DNA of 55,974 nt from Phycisphaerales bacterium (GCA_029260435.1 JAJDDG010000113.1:1-55974), one strand, 5' to 3'. Counted from the first letter of the stretch, positions 6,794 through 15,096 are shown. The notes: a model not told the origin generated them from the sequence alone. Translations and numbers: made by a program.

Positions 6794-9460
6794 ATGGACG
6801 CCGCCGCGCCAAACCCGCACAACGCCCCGCAGGAAAACACCGCCCGCGAGCCATCGCTCACGCGCATGGATATGCACTGCCACTCCAGCGCCTCCGACGC
6901 ACCCGCCGTCGCCGCGCTCGGGCTCATCGACGCACCCGAGTGCTACTCCCCTCCCGAAAAAGTCTACGACCAGGCCCGCGCACGAGGCATGAACCTCGTC
7001 ACCATCACAGACCACGACACCATCGCCGGCGGGCTCCAACTCATCGAGCGCGGCTACCAGGACTTCGTCCTCGGGCAGGAAGTCTCCGTCTCATTCCCCG
7101 AAGACCGCTGCCTGCTCCACGTCCTCGTCTGGGGGCTCACCCCCGAGCACGACGAACAACTCAACACACTCAAACTCCGTGACAATGTCTACGACTTCGC
7201 CAACTGGCTCCACGAACACAAACTCGCACACTCGTTCGCGCACCCCCTCTACATCCAGAACGGCAAGCTCACCCGCTGGCACCTCGAACGCGCCGCCCTC
7301 CTCTTCAAAGGCTGGGAGATCATCAACGGCGCGCACACCGGCGCACACCGCGTCGTCATCGAGCGCTACCTCTCAACACTCACCCCCGCCACCATCCAGC
7401 GCCTCTCCAAGAAGCACGCGATCAACCCACGCTTCTCGCGCATCTGGCACAAAGCCCACACCGCAGGCTCAGACGACCACGGACGCATGAACATCGGGCA
7501 GACATGGACCACCGTCCGCTCAGAAACCGCCAAAACAATCACCGATCCACACGAGTTCCTCCGCCGCGTCATGGCAGGACACTCCACCGTCGGAGGCCAA
7601 GCCGGGCACTCCTCCCTCCTCGCCCACCAGCTCTCCACCGTCGCCGTCAACTACTACGCCGACAAACTCCACGACAACCTCTCCTCACGCGGGCGATATA
7701 TCGCCTCCAAGCTCACCCGCTTCGCCGGCGTCAAAGTGAGCAAGCCCTCCAAAGCCCGCCTCCTCGTCTCCACCACCGCCCGCAAACTCATCAACCGCAG
7801 AAAAAAATCCCTCCCGGTCATCGAGGCCCTGCGCGAATCGATCGCCCCCGTCCTCGAAAAATACCCCGACCTCAAATCCAGACTGGACCCCAACTGCTGG
7901 GATGCCGGCGCACCGATCGCCGACCACGAACGCATGGCGCAGTTCACACACGACCTCTGCCAGTCGATCTCTTCTTCCATGTCCTCCGGCGCCGTCTCCG
8001 CACTCCGCAAGCGCGACAAACTCGGCATCGTGGACCACCTCATCTCCTACACAATCATCCACGCCGCTCAACTCCCATACATCTTTTCCATGTTCTATCA
8101 AAACAAAGAACGCAACATGCTCGAGAAATTCGAACACGATGTCGCCCAACCAGGTTCCGGGATCTCTGTACTGGAGCGACCAATGCGCGTCTCACTCTTC
8201 ACAGACACACTCGGTGATATCAACGGCGTCTCCCGCTTCATCCAGAACGTCGCCGCGCAGGCAAACCGCACGGGCCGCGACCTCCGCGTGGTCACTTCAA
8301 CAACATTCCAGTGCCCCGATTGCCCGAACCTCTTCAACTTCGAGCCCGTCTTCGCGACACACATGCCAAAGTACGAGCAGCTCGAACTCGTCCTCCCACC
8401 CCTCCTCAAAATCCTCCGCCACGTAGACGAACACCAGCCCGATGTCATCCATATCTCAACACCCGGCCCCGTCGGGCTCATCGGGTTCATCGCCGCGAAG
8501 ATGCTCCGTATCCCCGTGCTGGGCGTCTACCACACCGACTTCCCCGCATACATCGACCACCTCTTCGATGATCATGCCTTCACCTCGACAACCCGCGCAT
8601 ACATGCGCTTCTTCTACGAACCCTTCACCGCGATCTTCACACGCTCCGAACAATATATTGACGCGCTCGACAACCTCGGCATGCGCCGCGAACGCATCCT
8701 CCCCCTCATGCCCGGGCTCGAAACCGAACAGTTCAACCCCTCCTATCAGGACGACTCCATCTGGGACGACCTCGACGCCGAAGGCTTCCAATCCATCGCC
8801 CGCCCCTCGGTGAAAATCCTCTACGTCGGGCGAGTCTCCGTCGAGAAGAACATGCCCTTCCTCGCATCCGTCTGGGCACGCGTCGCAAAGAAATGCACCG
8901 AAAACAATATCCCCGCCGACCTCGTCGTCGTCGGCGACGGCCCATACCGCTCGCAAATGCAGCGCGAACTCGCCGGGCTCAACGCACACTTCCTGGGATT
9001 CCGCCACGCCCGCGAACTCTCCACCATCTACGCCTCCTCCGACTGCTTCGTCTTCCCCTCAACAACCGACACACTCGGGCAGGTCGTCATGGAATCGCAG
9101 TCCTCGGGCCTCCCCGTCATCGTCACCGATCAGGGCGGCCCGAAGGAAGTCGTCGAGCACGACATCTCGGGCTTCGTCCTCTCCGCCGACAGCGCTGACA
9201 TTTGGGTCGAGCACATCTACGAACTCATCGCCAACGACACCCGCCGACAGCAAATGAGCCGCAACGCCACACAGGCAATGAAGGGTTTCGATATCGCCCA
9301 CTCCTTCGAGAACTTCTGGGCCGTCCACGTCAAAGCATGGCACGACCACCTCGCAACACTCGGTATCACCCCCCGCGACCCGGGCGGAGTATCCCTCCGC
9401 CCAGCCCCGGGGCCATCCCCCGCTCCGGGTGAGCCCTTGCCAAACATCCCCACCGCCTGA
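6794..9460 (+). CDS. PHP-domain / GT4-type glycosyltransferase fusion protein
   Basis: Protein of 888 aa. ATG 6794 has GGAG nine bases upstream; earlier in-frame ATGs lie in spacer sequence. Residues about 25-240 are a PHP domain: MDMHCHSSASD with H28 and H30, ITDHDTIAGG, HAFAHP-like SFAHPLY, and GSDDHGRM, the expected metal ligands of a phosphoesterase-type site. Residues 240-455 are helical and unassigned. From about 463 a GT-B glycosyltransferase of the GT4 type runs to the end: SLFTDTLGDINGVSRF, ISTPGPVGLIG, LYVGRVSVEKN, FVFPSTTDTLGQVVMES and GLPVIVTDQGGPKEVVE. It probably glycosylates a lipid or surface glycan from a nucleotide-sugar. The tail is Pro-rich. The fusion suggests coupled hydrolysis and transfer, but the PHP substrate is unknown. 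Confidence 0.88.
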   Translation: MDAAAPNPHNAPQENTAREPSLTRMDMHCHSSASDAPAVAALGLIDAPECYSPPEKVYDQARARGMNLVTITDHDTIAGGLQLIERGYQDFVLGQEVSVSFPEDRCLLHVLVWGLTPEHDEQLNTLKLRDNVYDFANWLHEHKLAHSFAHPLYIQNGKLTRWHLERAALLFKGWEIINGAHTGAHRVVIERYLSTLTPATIQRLSKKHAINPRFSRIWHKAHTAGSDDHGRMNIGQTWTTVRSETAKTITDPHEFLRRVMAGHSTVGGQAGHSSLLAHQLSTVAVNYYADKLHDNLSSRGRYIASKLTRFAGVKVSKPSKARLLVSTTARKLINRRKKSLPVIEALRESIAPVLEKYPDLKSRLDPNCWDAGAPIADHERMAQFTHDLCQSISSSMSSGAVSALRKRDKLGIVDHLISYTIIHAAQLPYIFSMFYQNKERNMLEKFEHDVAQPGSGISVLERPMRVSLFTDTLGDINGVSRFIQNVAAQANRTGRDLRVVTSTTFQCPDCPNLFNFEPVFATHMPKYEQLELVLPPLLKILRHVDEHQPDVIHISTPGPVGLIGFIAAKMLRIPVLGVYHTDFPAYIDHLFDDHAFTSTTRAYMRFFYEPFTAIFTRSEQYIDALDNLGMRRERILPLMPGLETEQFNPSYQDDSIWDDLDAEGFQSIARPSVKILYVGRVSVEKNMPFLASVWARVAKKCTENNIPADLVVVGDGPYRSQMQRELAGLNAHFLGFRHARELSTIYASSDCFVFPSTTDTLGQVVMESQSSGLPVIVTDQGGPKEVVEHDISGFVLSADSADIWVEHIYELIANDTRRQQMSRNATQAMKGFDIAHSFENFWAVHVKAWHDHLATLGITPRDPGGVSLRPAPGPSPAPGEPLPNIPTA

Positions 9461-9489
9461 GCAATCTCACACCCTTCTGCGACCCGCCC

Positions 9490-9517
9490 TGAACGCCCCC
9501 GCCCCGTGCGCCGATAC
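9490..9517 (+). promoter_or_regulatory. Possible sigma-28-type promoter for cheV
   Basis: GCCGATAC at 9510-9517 matches seven of eight bases of the FliA -10 box GCCGATAA. TGAACGCC lies 12 bases upstream as a weak -35. The expected transcription start is about 33 bases before the cheV ATG. The same spacing is seen before the Memo-family gene at 34.6 kb. Confidence 0.35.
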
Positions 9518-9556
9518 CTCTCCTACCGCGCACCTCGCGCGCACAGGAGACGGGCA

Positions 9557-10534
9557 ATGAGCAAATCCAACGAGATGACCAGCATCACCGGCGAAATTCT
9601 CCTCGACGCCGGGACCAACGAACTCGAGATCCTCGTCTTCTCCATCGAAGAAGGATGGTTCGGCGTCAACGTCGCGAAGGTCCGCGAAGTGATCCGCCCC
9701 GTTGACACCACCGTCATGCCCCACCAGCACAAATCAGTCACGGGTATCTTCAATATCCGCGGCAAGGTTCTCCCCGTCGTGGACCTCGTCAAGCACCTCG
9801 ACCTCAAGGCAATATGCGGTGAGACCGAACCCGCCGAGGGCCGCGTCATCATCACCGAGTTCAACGCCCAGCAGGTCGGCTTCACCGTCTCCACCGTAGA
9901 CCAGATCTACCGCGTTTCCTGGAGCGACATCAAACCCGCACCCGACCTCGAATTCGGCAACCTCACCAAAGACGACGAAGAAGTGCTTTCTTCCACCACC
10001 GGCTCCATCGAGATCAAAGACCGCCTCGTCCTCATGCTCGATTTCGAGTCCATCGCCGACGAGATCCTCTGCGAGCAGAAACTCCATATCGAGAAAGTCG
10101 AGAACACCCACAACGTCGAACGCGAAGCCAAACGCGTCATCATCATCGACGACTCCCCCTTCATTCGGAATCTTCTCAAACGCGTCTTTATCAACTCCGG
10201 CTACACCGCCGCCGAGTTCTACTCCAACGGCGCCGAGGCGTGGGACGCAATCAGCACAACAACCGACAACTCAATCGATGTCATCGTCTCCGACATCGAA
10301 ATGCCCCGCATGGACGGGCTCAACCTCACCTCCCGCATCAAAGAGCACCGCGAGCTCCGCGACGTCCCCGTGATCCTCTTCTCCTCCCTCATCTCCGCCG
10401 ACAACCTTAAAAAGGGCGAGCAGGTCGGTGCCGATCTCCAGATCGCCAAGCCCGAGGTCGCCGAGATGGTCCGCATGGTGGATCTCGCCGTGCTCGGCAG
10501 GATAGAAGAACTGAAGCAGGCCGTCGCCGCCTAA
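9557..10534 (+). CDS. cheV: Chemotaxis coupling protein CheV (CheW-receiver fusion)
   Basis: Protein of 325 aa. ATG 9557 follows ACAGGAGA at good spacing; the frame extends upstream without sense. Residues about 15-165 are a CheW-like domain (FSIEEGWFGVNVAKVREVI, GIFNIRGKVLPVVDL, VGFTVSTVDQIYRVSW, SIEIKDRLVLMLDFE). Residues 193-320 are a receiver domain with the acidic pair IIDDSPF near 198, phospho-acceptor Asp about 246 in IVSDIEMPRMDGL, and a Lys in IAKPE. It links chemoreceptors to CheA and its receiver is thought to serve adaptation. No other chemotaxis or flagellar gene is in the window, so it is an orphan cheV. A sigma-28-like box lies just upstream. Confidence 0.93.
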   Translation: MSKSNEMTSITGEILLDAGTNELEILVFSIEEGWFGVNVAKVREVIRPVDTTVMPHQHKSVTGIFNIRGKVLPVVDLVKHLDLKAICGETEPAEGRVIITEFNAQQVGFTVSTVDQIYRVSWSDIKPAPDLEFGNLTKDDEEVLSSTTGSIEIKDRLVLMLDFESIADEILCEQKLHIEKVENTHNVEREAKRVIIIDDSPFIRNLLKRVFINSGYTAAEFYSNGAEAWDAISTTTDNSIDVIVSDIEMPRMDGLNLTSRIKEHRELRDVPVILFSSLISADNLKKGEQVGADLQIAKPEVAEMVRMVDLAVLGRIEELKQAVAA

Positions 10535-10609
10535 TAAAATCATCACGTGGCTAAACGCCTGTCAATGAGCGTCTTGTGTGCTGCGCACCCCGTCTGTCGC
10601 ACCTAACTA

Positions 10610-10639
10610 TTGACGCCGACATTCTCGGACATCTAATAT
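10610..10639 (+). promoter_or_regulatory. Probable housekeeping-type promoter
   Basis: TTGACG (10610-10615) and TAATAT (10634-10639) are separated by 18 bases in an AT-richer patch after cheV. The transcript would start near 10646, about 60 bases before a 40-codon ORF with a strong ribosome site. Confidence 0.5.
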
Positions 10640-10707
10640 AAGTTTCCGGCCCACGACGCCCCCGCTTCGTTATTTGCGGACCGTCCGTCCGGAAGGAGGA
10701 GAGCGAC

Positions 10708-10830
10708 ATGTCCGCACACGCGGCCCATGGATACTCGGCGCGCCAACACCGCGCTCCCAATCCCTCCTGCCCACACCATCTATCCACGCACATCAACGGT
10801 ATCTCCCGAACGATCGATCACACCCGGTGA
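10708..10830 (+). CDS. Candidate small protein or leader peptide, 40 aa, His-rich
   Basis: ATG 10708 is preceded by AAGGAGGA with 7 bases between, the best ribosome site I see in the window. The frame gives 40 residues and stops at TGA 10828-10830. The peptide starts MSAHAAHGYSARQHR and ends INGISRTIDHTR; it has seven His, is basic, and has no hydrophobic segment. A promoter lies about 70 bases upstream and GC-rich hairpins follow within 25 bases. I do not recognise a family. It may be a true small protein, or a leader peptide whose translation affects the hairpins and hence the exported-protein gene at 10994. It would be missed by a length cut-off of 60 codons. Confidence 0.45.
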   Translation: MSAHAAHGYSARQHRAPNPSCPHHLSTHINGISRTIDHTR

Positions 10831-10849
10831 TCGCTACGAGCACGAACAA

Positions 10850-10900
10850 CCCCCGTCGGCCCAACAGCCGCCTGGGGCTTTTCTTCTGTTGAGAAGCCCC
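10850..10900 (+). promoter_or_regulatory. Two overlapping, mutually exclusive hairpins in a leader
   Basis: Hairpin 1 pairs CCCC (about 10850-10853) and CGGC (10857-10860) with GCCG (10867-10870) and GGGG (10874-10877), and is followed by CTTTTCTTCT, a terminator-like shape. Hairpin 2 pairs GGGGCTTTTC (10874-10883) with GAGAAGCCCC (10891-10900) around a 7-base loop. Both need the GGGG at 10874-10877, so only one can form. This is the geometry of an attenuator; function is inferred only. Confidence 0.4.
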
Positions 10901-10993
10901 GCCGCGCCGCCCCGGAAACGCGCCAGCGCAGCATTTCGTGAGCAGGACCAGTCCGGCCCTGCAATCTGTCTCAGTCATCCAGGAGCAAGAGCT

Positions 10994-11566
10994 ATGAAAA
11001 CCAGATTCACAATACTCACCCTCGCCTGCGCCGCTTTCGCCGCGCTTATGCTCACCGCAGCACCCGTCCCCCAGGCATCCGCGATCCCGCCGCAGCATGG
11101 ACACGCCGACGACCCCTGCGAATACACCCGCCAACACCAGGACGACAACTCAGACTTCGCACTCTGGGAAGCATTCTGCGACGACACCGTCCAGGAACTC
11201 CACCTCCGCAGCCTCAGCGCCGACGCCCGCTGCGGCCGCTACGCCCGCACCGCCATCCACGAGATCAGGCGATTCTGCCGTCACCACTGCCGAAACTGCT
11301 CGAGCAACTGCCGCAAGATTCCCCAGCGCGCCAAGACAAAAGCCCGCATCGGCAAGTTCAACGTCGCCAAGTGCGTCTGGGACGCCCAGATGGACTACGA
11401 CGATATCTATAACAACGCCCGCGCCCAACTCGAAGCCGCCGGCTACGCCTGCCTCGTCCAGAAGCTCTACATCAAGTTTCAGTATGTAAATACGCACTCG
11501 GTCCGTTTCCAGCGACGCGCCAACAATGCCATCGAAGGCGCAACACGCAACTGCCGCTGTCCCTAG
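10994..11566 (+). CDS. Exported Cys- and His-rich hypothetical protein
   Basis: Protein of 190 aa. ATG 10994 has AGGAG at good spacing and begins a classic signal peptide (MKTRFTILTLACAAFAALML...ASA); in-frame codons back to 10727 lack this. The mature protein is basic and has about ten Cys, several clustered as CRHHCRNCSSNC (about residues 95-106), plus CEYTRQHQDD, FCDD and a terminal CRCP. The pattern suggests disulfide bonds or metal binding, not a known enzyme. I do not recognise a family. A perfect terminator follows at 11620. The gene lies behind the 40-codon ORF and hairpin leader described separately, which may regulate it. Confidence 0.75.
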   Translation: MKTRFTILTLACAAFAALMLTAAPVPQASAIPPQHGHADDPCEYTRQHQDDNSDFALWEAFCDDTVQELHLRSLSADARCGRYARTAIHEIRRFCRHHCRNCSSNCRKIPQRAKTKARIGKFNVAKCVWDAQMDYDDIYNNARAQLEAAGYACLVQKLYIKFQYVNTHSVRFQRRANNAIEGATRNCRCP

Positions 11567-11619
11567 TAGTAATCCGCCCGTTCGACTGGAAACATCGACA
11601 CCAATACAGGTGAACCAAC

Positions 11620-11645
11620 GCCCCGGCCAACCGCCGGGGCTTTTT
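11620..11645 (+). terminator. Intrinsic terminator of the Cys-rich exported protein gene
   Basis: GCCCCGGC (11620-11627) pairs perfectly with GCCGGGGC (11633-11640) around CAACC and is followed by T5. Confidence 0.85.
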
Positions 11646-11694
11646 CATGCGCGACGCAGAGTTTCTAGCCCCCTCGTTTTTCCCGGAAAAACTC

Positions 11695-12050
11695 CTGCCG
11701 GGTGCCACGCTTTGACCCGGAGGGCAAAGCGTGCTTCGCATACTCCCCGTGCCACTGACCCGTCTTCGGGTCAGTGCTCTTCCACTCCCCTCTTCCTTTG
11801 AAATAAGCCGGGTGCCGTGGTACACGACGAAGTCGTAAACCACGATCAAACCCCTCTCGGGTGCCACGCCTTGATCCGCAGGACAAGGCGTGTTCTAGCG
11901 CGGCGTCGGGTGGCATGCCCACACGGAAGAATGGGCATGTCTTTTCTCTTGTATTTCTCCCGTGCCACGGATCCGCCGCGGCGGATCAGTGCTCTTTCGT
12001 TTCCATCGATTGGCATCCTCCATCTCTTCATCCGAAGGATGAAGTCTTCC
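11695..12050. repeat. Palindromic repeat cluster 2 (modules C, A, B, C, D, A, G)
   Basis: This gene-free stretch is almost wholly made of small hairpin modules: C at 11706-11733 (CACGCTTTG against CAAAGCGTG), A at 11753-11776, B at 11817-11843, C at 11865-11892 (CACGCCTTG against CAAGGCGTG), D at 11914-11939 (CATGCCCA against TGGGCATG), an A variant at 11967-11992 and G at 12026-12044 (CTTCATCC against GGATGAAG). Each is flanked by family-specific bases such as GGTGCCAC before and GTGCTCTT after. Copies of one family differ in the stem by paired, compensating changes. No gene is seen. Confidence 0.8.
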
Positions 12051-12060
12051 CTTCCTTTAC

Positions 12061-12083
12061 AAAAAAGCCACGCGAAGCGTGGC
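12061..12083 (-). terminator. Intrinsic terminator of the second HAF-repeat gene
   Basis: On the minus strand GCCACGC and GCGTGGC form a perfect 7-bp stem around TTC, followed by T6. It lies 34 bases after the stop of the HAF gene. A further A-rich flank makes it partly bidirectional. Confidence 0.8.
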
Positions 12084-12116
12084 TGAAAAAACGATTCTTC
12101 TCTTCCCGATCCTTCC

Positions 12117-13352
12117 CTACGGACACTCACCTCCCAGTCGGAACAGCACAAAACTGATGTCGTTCACATCAATCGCACCGTCCCCATTCGCATCACCATC
12201 ACACGGCGGGCACGCACCTCCCAGCCGGAACAGCACATAGCTGATGTCGTTCACATCAACCGCACCATCCCCATTCGCGTCACCGTCACACTTCTCCAAA
12301 GGCAAAGTGGCGATCCAGCCCTCGGTATTTCCATTATGGAGGCCCGCTCCGACGATTGTCCGTCCATCAGCAGACACACCGTGTGCTATTTCCAGAATCC
12401 AATCGGTCATGTCCAGTCCTGCTTCGCTTAGCAAGTCTTGAACCGACCTCATGCCGTGTGTGGCATCCCACACGAAGGCGCCGTCGCCCTTGTCAGTACT
12501 GCTGATTCCCACCACAACCGAGCCGTCGCTCGAGACGGCACGTGCCGTGCTGAAAAATACGCCGCCTAACAAGTCGCCTAGCCCAACCATACCGCCGGTC
12601 ACAGTCCATAAAAACGCTTCGGTGCCAGAATCAGAATTGCCCTCTCCGACCACAACCGAACCATCTGCCGAGACGCTAGTAGCATTACTGAGAAAAATCC
12701 CACCTGGCAGGTCGCCCAGTGCGGACATGTTGCCAGCAAGTGTCCACCGGAAAGCCTCGTTGCCTGAGGCGCCGATGAATTTTCCTACAACGACAGTCCC
12801 ATCGCCCGAAACGCCCCAGGCGACGTTGAAGAGCCCGCCGGGCAAGACGCCCAACCCGACCATCCCGCCGGTGGTCGTCCACCGGTAAGCCTCGGCATTG
12901 AAGGCAGAATTGCTCTGCCCCACTACAACTGAGCCGTCTGCCGAAACACCTAAGGCACTGCTGAGAAAACTTCCGCCAGGAAGATCGCCCAGCCCGACCA
13001 TTCCACCCGTGGGTGTCCATCGGAACGCCTCTTGGCCAGAAGCAGAGAGGCTAGCTCCCACCACGACCGAGCCGTCTGCAGAGATTCCGGTGGCACTGCT
13101 GAGAAAACTTCCGCCAGGAAGATCGCTCAGCCCGACCATCCCGCCGGTTGGCGTCCACCGGAAGGCTTCGAATCCAGAAGCGGTGCTGCTGAATCCAACT
13201 ACTACCGAGCCGTCTGCAGAGATTCCGGTGGCACTGCTCAAAGTGCTTCCGCCAGGAAGATCGCCCAAACCGATGAATGTCGCGGTCCCAGCGTGGGCAC
13301 CGCACACAGTAGATCCGAGCAACGCGACAACGGTTGCGATAGTTGATCTCAT
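12117..13352 (-). CDS. Secreted HAF-repeat protein with C-terminal dockerin-like pair (second copy)
   Basis: Protein of 411 aa. ATG 13352 has TAGGAGGAAG at good spacing and starts a signal peptide (MRSTIATVVALLGSTVCGAHA). The body is about seven 46-residue HAF units with LGDLPGG, SSATGISADGSVVVG and EAFRWTPTGGMVG. The two C-terminal motifs read CDGDANGDGA(V/I)DVNDIS(Y/F)VLFRLGG, perfect dockerin-type loops. Some neighbouring units are nearly identical at the DNA level with a 138-bp period (for example around 12961 and 13099), so recent duplication or gene conversion is likely. It is homologous in layout to the protein at 3918-5174 but the two genes are 8 kb apart and in opposite orientation. 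The cellular role is unknown; an envelope or extracellular location is expected. Confidence 0.88.
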   Translation of the reverse strand: MRSTIATVVALLGSTVCGAHAGTATFIGLGDLPGGSTLSSATGISADGSVVVGFSSTASGFEAFRWTPTGGMVGLSDLPGGSFLSSATGISADGSVVVGASLSASGQEAFRWTPTGGMVGLGDLPGGSFLSSALGVSADGSVVVGQSNSAFNAEAYRWTTTGGMVGLGVLPGGLFNVAWGVSGDGTVVVGKFIGASGNEAFRWTLAGNMSALGDLPGGIFLSNATSVSADGSVVVGEGNSDSGTEAFLWTVTGGMVGLGDLLGGVFFSTARAVSSDGSVVVGISSTDKGDGAFVWDATHGMRSVQDLLSEAGLDMTDWILEIAHGVSADGRTIVGAGLHNGNTEGWIATLPLEKCDGDANGDGAVDVNDISYVLFRLGGACPPCDGDANGDGAIDVNDISFVLFRLGGECP

Positions 13353-13484
13353 GGATTCTTCCTCCTACGGCTATCCGCTCCGAACGAGAGTACCTAGATC
13401 AAATCCCCATTGCGACCAAAAACCACGATAGCACTGATTCCCCTGCTAAATGCCGTGGTACCGTTGCAGCCGAGACCACACCTT

Positions 13485-13610
13485 CTTTCCTTCACCCTCG
13501 CGGTGAAGTCTTCTCTTTCTTTCCTCATAAAAACGCGACGCGCAGCGTCGCGTAAAAACAAACTCCGATCTTCTGCCTGATGCCCGGTGCCTGATGCCTA
13601 TTGCCTTCTT
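13485..13610. repeat. Palindromic repeat cluster 3 (modules G and F)
   Basis: Module G at 13490-13508 pairs CTTCACC with GGTGAAG, a stem variant of the copy at 12026-12044, again followed by TCTTC. Module F at 13571-13609 is a GATGCC/GGTGCC stutter like those at 281, 23139 and 28025. A minus-strand terminator lies between them. Confidence 0.65.
13529..13553 (-). terminator. Intrinsic terminator of the tatC-tadA unit
   Basis: ACGCGACGC and GCGTCGCGT pair perfectly around a 3-base loop; on the minus strand the stem is followed by T5. It lies about 45 bases beyond the tadA stop. Confidence 0.8.
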
Positions 13611-14137
13611 TTTCTCCTGAAAAACTCCCTGAGCACATCCCCGCACTCCGCCGCCAGCACCCCCCGCACCGCGCGGACCCGGTGGTTCAACCGCGGATCT
13701 TCGAGCACCCTTCGTAAGGAACGAACCGCGCCCGCCTTCGGGTCATCCGCGCCGTACACCACCCGCCCGACTCGCGCATTGACGATCGCCCCCGCGCACA
13801 TATGGCACGGCTCGAGCGTCACAACAAGCGTGCAACCGGTGAGCCGCCAGTCCCCCAGCGCGCGCGCGCCTTGGCGCATCGCGATCAATTCCGCGTGTCC
13901 GCACGGGTCATTTTCCGTCTCTCGTGTGTTCGAAGCCTCGGCTAAGACCCTGTTCGTCGCCGTTTCGTACAAAACGGCGCCCACCGGCACCTCATCATGC
14001 AGGGCCGCGGCGCGCGCGAGCGACACAGCGCGCTCCATCATGCGCACGTCCACCTGGGTAGCTACCTCGTCCGAGCGCACATGTCTCAGGTAGCGTCGGT
14101 ACAAACGCCCCCTGTCTGCGCGCGCCACCGGTCGCAT
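13598..14137 (-). CDS. tadA: tRNA-specific adenosine deaminase / nucleoside deaminase (TadA family)
   Basis: Protein of 179 aa from ATG 14137, which overlaps the tatC stop as TGATG; a GTG at 14140 would overlap as GTGA, and ATGATG at 14041 is also possible, since TadA proteins usually start about ten residues before the first helix. The deaminase zinc site is complete: CGHAELIAMRQG (H81, catalytic E83) and LEPCHMCAGAI (C111, C114). TadA converts A34 to inosine in tRNA-Arg(ACG). The end FFRRKR is a typical TadA C-terminal helix. It is co-transcribed with tatC. Confidence 0.88.
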   Translation of the reverse strand: MRPVARADRGRLYRRYLRHVRSDEVATQVDVRMMERAVSLARAAALHDEVPVGAVLYETATNRVLAEASNTRETENDPCGHAELIAMRQGARALGDWRLTGCTLVVTLEPCHMCAGAIVNARVGRVVYGADDPKAGAVRSLRRVLEDPRLNHRVRAVRGVLAAECGDVLREFFRRKRRQ

Positions 14138-15096
14138 CACGCGTCCCCCTCGTCCCCATCTGTCCCGTTGTCATGCCTGCGCGCGCTCGAACCCGCGATC
14201 CTCGAAGCGGGCACGAACCGCATCAGGATCAACCCCAACTCGTACAGCATGTACAGCGCACCAGCCAGCAGGACCATCGACAGCGGATCCTGCGGCGTGA
14301 AGATCGCCCCCGCAACCGCGCACACCAGCAGCACATGCTTGCGGAACCCCGTCAGATCGTCGGCGCGCAGGATGCCTGTCCACCCGGTGAGCATCATCAC
14401 GAGCGGCAGCTGGAACGCGAGCGCGAACACAATCCCGAGCCAGAACACGAGAGACACGTATTCACCGATCCGGTACTGCTGCGCGATCAGCCCGCCGCCC
14501 TGCAGCGCCGTCCCCATCACCAACCCGTCATCCACACAAACCCGTAGCTGCCCGAGGGTTGTATTCACCCACATCTGCCCTTTCGTGAACACCTCGGGGT
14601 CGCCCGCGAGCACCACGATCTCGGAGAGCTGTGCGCCCTCGGGCAGCGCGACAGCGCCCGGCTCGGTGCGCACGATGTTCGAACCAAACCCGATGAGAAA
14701 TGTCAGCGAGATCGGCAGCAGGATCTTGTAGAGAAACGCAAACCCTGCGGCTGTAAGCACCGCCGACATCGGCAGCAGCACGTACACAAAGCGCCGTTCG
14801 CCGGCGTACAGACCCGGCGAGATGAACAGCCATGTCTGGTACAGCACCCACGGCACACCCACCAGCAGCGCCATCACCATCGACACCTTGAGGTATGCGG
14901 CGAAGGGTTCGATGGGGCTCGTCGCCAGGAGCGATGGAGAGATGTCGTTTGCGGCTAAAGCGTTATTCAGCGGGACGATAAGAAATTCGAGCAGCGGCGC
15001 ACCCATCATCAGGAAGCCGACCATCAGGGCGCCGAGCCCGAGGAGTGTCCAGATGAGGCGGGCGCGGAGTTCGTCGAGGTGGTCGCCGAATCCCAT
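14137..15096 (-). CDS. tatC: Twin-arginine translocase subunit TatC
   Basis: Protein of 319 aa. I chose ATG 15096 because TatC proteins begin with a short amphipathic helix, here MGFGDHLDELRARLIW; upstream in-frame codons overlap the divergent sigma-factor gene and are Pro-rich. About six membrane helices are visible, with the family block F(A)AYLKVSMVMALLVGVPWVLYQTWLFISPGL. An insertion of about 80 residues between helices three and four (after IGFGSN up to TLGQLRVCVDDG) is longer than in E. coli TatC (258 aa). TatC is the receptor for twin-arginine signal peptides in the inner membrane; one probable substrate lies at 50.4 kb. tatA/tatB are not in the window. Confidence 0.92.
   Translation of the reverse strand: MGFGDHLDELRARLIWTLLGLGALMVGFLMMGAPLLEFLIVPLNNALAANDISPSLLATSPIEPFAAYLKVSMVMALLVGVPWVLYQTWLFISPGLYAGERRFVYVLLPMSAVLTAAGFAFLYKILLPISLTFLIGFGSNIVRTEPGAVALPEGAQLSEIVVLAGDPEVFTKGQMWVNTTLGQLRVCVDDGLVMGTALQGGGLIAQQYRIGEYVSLVFWLGIVFALAFQLPLVMMLTGWTGILRADDLTGFRKHVLLVCAVAGAIFTPQDPLSMVLLAGALYMLYELGLILMRFVPASRIAGSSARRHDNGTDGDEGDA

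Noticed and set aside
12900-13260. CRISPR-like periodic repeats
   Set aside because: The repeats are in frame, 46 codons long and encode HAF units; there are no spacers.
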